DNA from: a bacterium
GTDB lineage: Bacteria; Hinthialibacterota; Hinthialibacteria; OLB16
NCBI GenBank assembly: GCA_022072055.1
Contig: JAJVIK010000005.1
Span: 77,557 to 141,556 of the forward strand
Reading direction: 5' to 3'
DNA: 64,000 nt
Shown: positions 53,483 through 62,000 of the stretch, one piece after another
How the letters are laid out: the number at the start of each line of letters is the position of its first letter
Numbering within the stretch: position 1 is the stretch's first letter
Translations under genes and position numbers: made by a program
The notes under the pieces: model-generated
What the model was told of the DNA's origin: nothing
Database searches by the model: none
The model's input: the letters and a program-made list of their open reading frames with translations, nothing else

Positions 53483-53974
53483 TCAGGCTCCCGCCTCCAG
53501 CTCGCGCGCGACGGGAAGCCGCCCCACGACCAGAAACCACAGAATGAGGTGCCAAGTCAACATGGCCAAAGCTTCCAGAACCACCTTGGCCCCCCAAACC
53601 CCGCCAGGCTCGAAGGTTTGAATGATGGTCAAGAGGACCGCCTGCTGGATCAGGGTCGCGGCGGCGATAAGGAGCAGGCCGGTGAGGCGATTCTCCGCCA
53701 CCAGGATGAAATGAGCCCCCTCCGGCAGGTAGGCCGCGATCACCTTGCAAAGGGAGTGGACCCCAACCGGGCGAAACAAACCGACCGCATCCTGAAGGAT
53801 TCCCCCGAGAAAACCCACCAGCATGGCGCAGCCGGTTTGACGTCGGCTGCCCAACCAGAGGACATACAGGAGCAGCAGATCCGGGGTTGGGCCCCCGAGG
53901 CTCCAGGCCACTTCCATCGACCCCTGAAAGAAGCCCAACGCCAATCCTATCGCCAGATAAGTGAACGATCTCAT
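53483..53974 (-). CDS. mreD: rod shape-determining protein MreD
   Basis: 163 aa from ATG 53974, which overlaps the mreC stop (ATGA). Five to six membrane helices; PTPDLLLLYVLWLGSR, GFLGGILQDAV and the ENR region match MreD. Links MreC to the peptidoglycan synthase complex in the cytoplasmic membrane. Sequence is divergent, as usual in this family; operon position makes the call firm. Confidence 0.9.
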   Translation of the reverse strand: MRSFTYLAIGLALGFFQGSMEVAWSLGGPTPDLLLLYVLWLGSRRQTGCAMLVGFLGGILQDAVGLFRPVGVHSLCKVIAAYLPEGAHFILVAENRLTGLLLIAAATLIQQAVLLTIIQTFEPGGVWGAKVVLEALAMLTWHLILWFLVVGRLPVARELEAGA

Positions 53975-54921
53975 GGTCTGGTCCCCGCGACCGCCGGGAG
54001 CTCCCTTCCCCAGGCGGGAAGACAAAGGACCTCGCGGATTCGTTCCCAATCCTCGATCGGATAGGCGGTCTTGACCCGATAGCTCTTCATCAATCCAAGA
54101 TCGGCGGCGACAAAAGGGTCCCGCTCAATCGGTCCGGCCTCCCCCTCAATGAAACCAATCAACAGCCCTTTGGGGAAGAGCTCGCCGGCATGGGAGGTCA
54201 CCACCCTCTCCTCTTCCGGGACTTCCTCGGCTCGGTCCACGCGGACAAACAGGTTTCCGTCACGACTATAGAGAATCCCCTGGGACTGGGTCTTCTCGAG
54301 CGTGACTCCGATGCTGGAGCCGGGATCCGTGATCAGTCGCACGGTCGAGACCAGATCGGTGATCCCGGTGATCCTTCCCAGGAGCTGCCCGGATCGGGTG
54401 ATCACCGGCTGTCCCACGGAAAGGCCCTGGCTGCCGCCTCCCCGTAGAATCATGACCCGCGAGGCGGCCTCATTGCGGTAGCGGAGCACCTCGGCGGCTT
54501 CGGCTTCAGGGGCCACCTCGGCCTTGAGATCGAGTAGTTGTCTGAGACGGATGTTCTCCTCGAGCGCGGTTTGCGAGGAGTGGAGTCTGGCTTCCAGCTC
54601 CACCACGCGATTCCGGAGGTCGGCGTTTTCGCTCCGGGCGGTTAGGGTTTCCCGGATGACGGTGACCGATCTTGCGACCGGGGCCAGCACCAAGTCCACC
54701 ATGTGGATGATCGGCCCGGAAACCTTCCCGGCGGCGACTTGAAGCCAACTGAACCCGGTCCTCAGGTCGATCGCGATCAGCGCGCACGAAAGAAGGGCGA
54801 GGAGAAGGAACAGGGGGAGGTGGCGCGCGGGCTGACGGACCCACGGTGAAGGTTCGGAGGAGAGCAGGGGGGGATGCTTGCGGTAGATGACCTCGGGAAG
54901 ATTGTCGTCACGTCTCGCCAT
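53971..54921 (-). CDS. mreC: rod shape-determining protein MreC
   Basis: 316 aa. Cytoplasmic tail, one membrane helix (LPLFLLLALLSCALIAI), a periplasmic coiled coil (about 90-130: ARSENADLRNRVVELEARL) and the double beta-barrel domain with GGGSQGLSVGQPVIT, LLGRITGI and VRLITDPGSSIGV. Scaffolds PBP2 and MreD in the elongasome. Typical length. Confidence 0.95.
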   Translation of the reverse strand: MARRDDNLPEVIYRKHPPLLSSEPSPWVRQPARHLPLFLLLALLSCALIAIDLRTGFSWLQVAAGKVSGPIIHMVDLVLAPVARSVTVIRETLTARSENADLRNRVVELEARLHSSQTALEENIRLRQLLDLKAEVAPEAEAAEVLRYRNEAASRVMILRGGGSQGLSVGQPVITRSGQLLGRITGITDLVSTVRLITDPGSSIGVTLEKTQSQGILYSRDGNLFVRVDRAEEVPEEERVVTSHAGELFPKGLLIGFIEGEAGPIERDPFVAADLGLMKSYRVKTAYPIEDWERIREVLCLPAWGRELPAVAGTRP

Positions 54922-54950
54922 GGCCGATCCCTGGAGGGGCGGCGGCCCCT

Positions 54951-56353
<1,403 letters not shown>

Positions 56354-56768
56354 GTCTGCAAACTCAACACGGATTCACAAAGGGAAAGGATAGGGAGGGA
56401 GCGGGCTGGCCGCAAGACTGGGAGGAGTCTGAGGTCGAACCCAGAGATTTCCACGCTCCCGACGCCGCGAAACCGGAGGAGGGACAGCGGCCAACGGGTG
56501 AAGCGCGGAAGAGTCGGGATGAAACGGACCCAGGCCGGAAGGGGGCAGAGCCCGCCGGCCGTCTCTCCGTGAGTCCCGAGGCTTCCGAATTCCTCGTGAT
56601 ACAACAAGCCGCCAGGGACATGGAGGAATGGCGAGAGGAGAGCTCCCTTGATGCAGAGTCCCCGCGCCCTTCCCTCACGCCTTGTTTGTCCCAACAAAAG
56701 ACCGGAAAATAGGCTCACTTGGGATATCGGAAAGATCCCGCCCAAGAATCTCTGGAGAAAAATGATTC
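56354..56768. other. 415-base region between the divergent mre operon and dehydrogenase gene
   Basis: Contains the mre promoter (56387-56415). An open frame 56338-56712 on the plus strand encodes a charged 124-residue peptide (ending SLTPCLSQQKTGK), but it begins with TTG inside the divergent gene and lacks a ribosome site or a convincing codon pattern, so I do not call it. A short inverted repeat TTGTT-six bases-AACAA lies near 56684-56698, upstream of the dehydrogenase. Confidence 0.5.
56387..56415 (-). promoter_or_regulatory. promoter TTGCGG-17-TATCCT of the mre operon
   Basis: On the minus strand TTGCGG (56415-56410) and TATCCT (56392-56387) are spaced 17 bases, giving a leader of about 27 bases before GTG 56353. 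Fits the box pattern seen at the other four promoters. Confidence 0.45.
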
Positions 56769-58037
56769 ATGCCCCCTGACCTTCAAGCCTACAAGTCTGT
56801 TCAATACAACCTCCCCGACACCGCGCGCTGCTGGCAGCTTTCGGCGGCGGGCTTTGAAAACCTCGAACTGGTCGAGATTCCCAGACGTCGCCCCGGACCG
56901 GATGAAATTGCCTTCCGGACCGATGTGAACGGGATCTGTTTTTCGGATGTCAAGATCATCTCCGCGGGCCAGGGGCATCCGCGCCTCAGGAATTACGACA
57001 TCGCCGGACGGAAGGTGGTTCCCGGACATGAACTCGCGCTCACCGTGGTCGAGGTCGGAAACCATGTCGCCTCCAAGTTCAAGGTCGGGGACCGGTTCAT
57101 TGTCCAGGCGGACCTGCTCAAGTACGGCAAGGCGGTGGGGTATGACGTGTGGGGCGGGTTCTGCGATTACGGTGTGTTCGGGCCGGAGGTCCAGGAGTAC
57201 TTGATCCCGATTCGCGCGCGCGAGGCGGGGTACTCCGAAACCGCGCTGGTGGAGCCATGGGCCTGTGTGGAGGCCTCCTACGCGCGAGTCGATTTCGGTC
57301 CGGGGGATCGAGTCGCCTGGCTCTGCGGCGGCGCGGGGCCGATGGGGCAGATGCACCTGGTGCGGACCTTCTCGGTGAAGCTGAGCGGCCAGGCCCCCAA
57401 CCTCGCCACCGTGCTGCTCACCGACATCAGCGACGCCCGCTTGGATTCGGTGCAGAACCGTTACCAGCGGATGGCGCAACAAGCGGGAATCCGCTTTGTG
57501 ACCCTCAACCCGAGCCATGCCGATTATGAGCAGCGCCTGGCGGAGATCGCCCCCAGCGGGTTTGACTTTTTGGTGGCGCTTTGTCCGGTTCCGCCGGTGA
57601 TCGAGGCGGCGATTCGGCGGGTTCGCCAGTATGGTGTGGTCAATCTCTTCGCGGGTTTCAAGCGCGGCGAGGGAATCCTCAACATGGGGGATGTTCACTA
57701 CGACCAGATCACCATCACCGGAAACTCCGGGAGCCGGATTGACGACATGAAGGCGGTCCTGCGCAAGGTGGAGGAGGGAAAGTTGGACACGAATTCCAGC
57801 GCTTACGCCGTGGTGGGTCTGGAAGGGGCCAAAGAGGCGGTCATGGCGGTTCGTGACAGCAAGGCGCTCAACAAGATTCTGATCTACAGCCAGTGCAAGG
57901 ACCTTCCGCTCACCCCGGTTCCGGAACTGGCCGATTCGCTCCCCTTCCCCGTCGATGTGCGCGAGGAGGTTCGCAAGGGACATTGGTCCTCGCGCGCGGA
58001 GGATGTCCTGCTCCGGAGCAAGTGGGCGGGAGCTTGA
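56769..58037 (+). CDS. zinc-type alcohol/sorbitol dehydrogenase-like protein (MDR superfamily)
   Basis: 422 aa. Catalytic-zinc ligands are present: Cys in GICFSDVK, His-Glu in VVPGHELAL, and Glu in ALVEPWACVEAS. The structural-zinc four-Cys loop is absent, as in several polyol dehydrogenases. The nucleotide-binding region reads VAWLCGGAGPMGQMHLV, and TDISDARLD follows where the cofactor ribose binds. Resembles SorE-like sorbitol-6-phosphate or threonine/sorbitol dehydrogenases and uses a polyol or sugar phosphate. GGAGAAAA lies about 12 bases upstream. Followed 25 bases later by a small exported protein. Confidence 0.87.
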   Translation: MPPDLQAYKSVQYNLPDTARCWQLSAAGFENLELVEIPRRRPGPDEIAFRTDVNGICFSDVKIISAGQGHPRLRNYDIAGRKVVPGHELALTVVEVGNHVASKFKVGDRFIVQADLLKYGKAVGYDVWGGFCDYGVFGPEVQEYLIPIRAREAGYSETALVEPWACVEASYARVDFGPGDRVAWLCGGAGPMGQMHLVRTFSVKLSGQAPNLATVLLTDISDARLDSVQNRYQRMAQQAGIRFVTLNPSHADYEQRLAEIAPSGFDFLVALCPVPPVIEAAIRRVRQYGVVNLFAGFKRGEGILNMGDVHYDQITITGNSGSRIDDMKAVLRKVEEGKLDTNSSAYAVVGLEGAKEAVMAVRDSKALNKILIYSQCKDLPLTPVPELADSLPFPVDVREEVRKGHWSSRAEDVLLRSKWAGA

Positions 58038-58062
58038 GCAAGCGGGTCGTGAGGAGGGTGGC

Positions 58063-58545
58063 GTGTCTCTGGTTCTGACGCTTCTGCTGATCCTTCTCCC
58101 GGAATCGGTCCCGCTCAAACCGTGGGACCTCTATCTGCAACTCACTTCCACCGAGAGGGAGCGCCCGCTCGTGGATGGGGGTGGCGGGGTCACCGTCGAG
58201 GGGCTAAAGACCGCCCGGGGGACACGCCATGTGCTCCTTCGGAATACGGATCCCTCCAAGGGAACTGAGTTCGAGGGTTTTGTGGACTCCGCGGTGGCGG
58301 ATCACTTCGGCGCGCTCGCGGACCCAGCTGGCGGCGCGAGTTACGAGATTCCCAAACCCTCAGCCCCCGGAGAGCGGGTCTCCATCCGGATTTCACTCGC
58401 TCCAGGGGAGACCCGCCTGCTGCGCCTGGTGGAACGTCACGCCAAGTCCTCAATCCCCAACCGCTATTTCCGGCAAGCGATGAAGAACGGGATCCTGTGC
58501 CCGTATTGCGAGGTCCCGGTGGAGGGTGGGATGGGGGTGCCGTGA
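58063..58545 (+). CDS. small exported protein of unknown function
   Basis: 160 aa from GTG 58063, with GAGGAGGG about eight bases upstream; a longer in-frame start at 57955 lies inside the dehydrogenase gene. The N-terminus VSLVLTLLLILLPESV is a short signal or anchor helix. The mature part is beta-rich (RHVLLRNTDPSKGTEFEGFVD, VSIRISLAPGETRLLRLVE) and ends with a CPYC pair (NGILCPYCEVPV) that might bind a metal or form a disulfide. No family recognised. Confidence 0.65.
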   Translation: MSLVLTLLLILLPESVPLKPWDLYLQLTSTERERPLVDGGGGVTVEGLKTARGTRHVLLRNTDPSKGTEFEGFVDSAVADHFGALADPAGGASYEIPKPSAPGERVSIRISLAPGETRLLRLVERHAKSSIPNRYFRQAMKNGILCPYCEVPVEGGMGVP

Positions 58546-58664
58546 GATTTGTCTCTCTCCTTCCCCAGCCCTTCAAAGCCTCCCCCCCAAGGGCGAAAAA
58601 AAATGTAAGTTTCTGTCGATCGAGGCCGTAAGGATAGGAGAATCAGACCTGCTCCCCAACAAAA

Positions 58665-58690
58665 ATAGTCCCCCAATTGGCAGGGACTAT
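58665..58690. terminator. hairpin, intrinsic-terminator-like on the minus strand
   Basis: ATAGTCCC (58665-58672) pairs with GGGACTAT (58683-58690). Read on the minus strand the stem is followed by TTTTTG. No minus-strand gene lies just upstream, so it may instead insulate the promoter that follows at 58706. Confidence 0.4.
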
Positions 58691-58705
58691 GATAAAGTCA
58701 CCACT

Positions 58706-58734
58706 TTGACACCGTATCTCCTAGGAGATACAAG
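58706..58734 (+). promoter_or_regulatory. promoter TTGACA-17-TACAAG enclosing an 18-base perfect palindrome
   Basis: TTGACA at 58706-58711 and TACAAG at 58729-58734 are spaced 17 bases. GTATCTCCTAGGAGATAC, a perfect 18-base palindrome (58714-58731), fills the spacer and touches the -10 box, the classical place for a dimeric repressor. It lies upstream of the mini-gene at 58791 and the WD40-caspase gene at 59025. Confidence 0.55.
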
Positions 58735-58790
58735 AATGAATGAGTGGCGAGCTGTTCGGTTATTGGAACCTGCAGGCGGGAGGTGATGGC

Positions 58791-59008
58791 ATGAAAGGCA
58801 GTCATATTCTACTCCTCTTGCTGGCTTCAACCGTAGTCCAACCCTCTCCGGCCAGCTCACCAGTCCCTTCAGTGGCACCACCCTCTCCGGCCCCGCCCCG
58901 ACTCCAACCCAAACTCCCACTTCTACTCGAACGCCCACCCCAACTCGCACTCCCACGCCCACACCGACACCGGGGCCATTGTCGGTCGGGGACTGGGAGC
59001 AATATTAA
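58791..59008 (+). pseudogene. frame-disrupted remnant: signal peptide plus Thr/Pro linker
   Basis: GGAGGTG precedes ATG 58791, and the first frame gives a signal peptide (MKGSHILLLLLASTVVQPS). That frame then turns Pro/Arg-rich, while the Thr/Pro linker (TPTQTPTSTRTPTPTRTPT) and tail GPLSVGDWEQY lie in another frame ending at 59008. A single small indel near 58850-58880 would join them into a protein of about 72 residues with no globular domain. It looks like a secreted protein that lost its body by deletion. It could still be expressed as a peptide. Confidence 0.55.
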
Positions 59009-59024
59009 TGAGGGGCGATGAAAC

Positions 59025-62000
59025 ATGATGCAGACTCGCATGAATCTGACCGCACCCATCCGCCGTGTCGCCGGAAGGCGAAGGGTCTTCTGCCTGATCC
59101 CACTGGCTTTCCTGGCGGTGTCCCTCCCAACCTCGGTCCCCGCGCAGCCGGTGACGGATCATGCATTGCAGAAATGTGGCCTTGGAACCCTCGAGTGCGC
59201 GGCTTACTCTCCGGACGGCAGGTATGTCGCGACGGGCGGAGGCATCGGTGCAATCCTTTGGGATGTGGCAACAGGTGAGCCAGTTCGTATTTTCAGCGCT
59301 CCCGGACACTATGTTGTCGCCGTTGCGTTCTCACCCGACGGGAAGAGGCTACTGACTGGAAGTAGTAGAGATTTCACTGCGAAGATATGGGATACAGCCA
59401 CCGGAGCGGAGATACGTACGTTCCAGGTCAATAGCGGTCCCGTTTACTCTTGTGCATTCTCGCCGGATGGAACAGCAGTAATAACAGGTTGCGCTGATGA
59501 CGACAGGGTGGAACTCTGGGACGTGGCGAGTGGGAGTGTAATCCGTACGTACTCTGGCCATGCCGACCGCGTTAGATCTGTAGCTTTCTCGGCGGATGGA
59601 ACGAGAATCTTGACAGGCAGCAACGATGGGACCGCAAAGATTTGGGACGCAGCAACAGCAACTGAACTCCGCACATTCGTGCACGCCGCTGATGTCTATT
59701 CCATCGCCTTCTCACCCGACGCGTCGAATATCCTAACAGGAAGCCAAGACGGCACCGCGAAGATCTGGAATGCGGTGACCGGTACCGTAACACACACTTT
59801 CGGGCATACCTCTGGGGTCCATTCAGTTGCCTTCTCCGCCGACGGGACGAACGTAATGACGGGAAGTAACGAAGCAGAGCTCTGGGACACGGAAAGCGGT
59901 ACTGGGATCCGCACCTTCGTGGGCCAATCAGGTTTTGTAAAATCCGTAGCCTTCTCACCCGATGGAACTAAGGTCCTGACTGCGAGTTACAACCCGACTG
60001 CAAGGATTTGGGATGTTGAGTCCGGAGCCGAAATCCGGACCTTCTCGGGGCATATCCACGCAATCTCCTCCGTGGCTTTCTCGCCAAATGGTTCGGAAGT
60101 CCTGACGGGGAGTTTCGTCGACGCGGCTCCCAAGCTTTGGGACCAAAGGACCGGAGTCCTGATCCGCTCATTATCGGGACACAACGCCGGTGTTAATTCC
60201 GTCGCCTTCTCGCCCAATGGGACGAACGTCCTGACGGGGAGTACCGACAATACGGCGAAGCTCTGGGACGCAGCAACCGGAGTGGTAACTCGGACCTTTT
60301 CGGGGCATACAAGTTGGGTTTACTCCGTTGCCTTCTCGCCCGACGGGACAAAGGTCCTGACGGGGAGTACTGACCACACCGCCAAGCTCTGGGATGCGGC
60401 GACTGGGGTCGTAATCCGCAACTTCTCTGGACACACCGGCAACATCGATTCCGTCGCCTTCTCGCCCGATGGGACGAAGGTCCTAACGGGGGGGGACCAG
60501 ACTGCGAGACTGTGGGAGGCGGCTACCGGGACTGAGACCCGAACCTTGGGCCATACTCTTTTTGTCAGATCCGTGGCGTTCTCGCCCGATGGGACGAAGG
60601 TATTGACGGGGAGTGGCGACCGAACCGCGAAACTCTGGGATTCGATGTCCGGTGCTTTGATCCTCACTTTCTCTGGACACACCCAACCTGTCTACTCTGT
60701 GGCGTTCTCGCCCGATGGGACGAAGGTATTAACGGGGAGTGACGACCGGACCGCGAAACTCTGGGACGCTGTGAACGGGGCCGAGATCAGGACTTTTTTG
60801 GCGCATGGGACTTGGGTCAAGTCCGTTTCGTTCTCCCCCGACGGTACAAAAATCTTGACGGGAAGCGAGGATGGTACTGCCCGCATCTGGGAGGCATTTC
60901 CTTCGAAAGCCATGATCGTGGCGGGCGGCGGCCCGTTTTCGGGCAACGCGATTGCCCAACAGACGAAGGATCTGGCGGCGTACACTTACAAGATCTGCCG
61001 CCTGCGCGGGTACGCGGCGAGTGAGATTCAGTACCTCTCGGCGTTTGGCGATCAGGATGCCGATGGGGATGGGTTCAACGATGTGGATGCGGCGGCCACG
61101 CCCGCCAACCTCCAGGCGGCGCTCGATACCTTTGCTGGGGATACCTCCCGGCTCTTCATCTACATGGTGGACCACGGCTACAACCTCTCCAATGGCATGT
61201 ACTTCCAGATCAACCCGACCCAGATGGTCAGCGGCACCGAGCTCGACTCCTGGATGGATGCCCTTCAAAACAGACAGACAGCCGATATCACCCTGGTGGT
61301 AGACACCTGTTACTCAGGACGGTTCGTGCAGGAGTGCACGCCGCCTCCTGGGAAGAAACGGCTGAATGTGGCCAGCACCAGCGATAATGCCCTGGCGGTG
61401 TTTCTCCCACCGCCATCTTTGACTTCGTTCTCGTATCAGTTCCTCGGTGCGCTTTATATGGGCAGCACGATCCAACAAGCTTTCACCGCCGCGCGGGGTT
61501 TCTTCTCGACCTTCCAGATCTCGGGACAAGAGCCCTGGCTCGATTCGAATGGCAATGGGGTTTATGAACCCGGTATCGATGATGCCACTAATGGTGAGGC
61601 GGTGCAGTTCTTCGGGAGTTCCTGGGCCTATGCAGGGGTCGGCGGCGGTTGGGAGCCAGCCTCCTTCGATGAGGTGACTCCGGCCACCACCCCGGTGGTG
61701 GTGGGTGGCACATCCACCATCTACGTCAAAATGCTGCCGGGGGTGATTCCGCTGGAGGTGTACGCCAGCATTCTGCCACCCGCCCCGGAAACTCTTGCGG
61801 GGGATCCGGTCAGCGACCTGCCCAGGCTTCAACTCATGCGGAGCACATCGGATCCCCGGATCTGGTCGGCCACCTACGCCGGGTTTGACCGGCCGGGGAG
61901 TTATGTGGTCTCGCATGTGGCCAAGTTCGAGTACGAACGCCTCACAAGACCGGTGTTCTCCACACTGACCGTAGGGGCCTCGTCGATTGACCGGACCAAA

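Noticed and set aside
59152-60890. Regular repeats resembling a CRISPR array
   Set aside because: The units are translated WD40 repeats in one long frame, without unique spacers.
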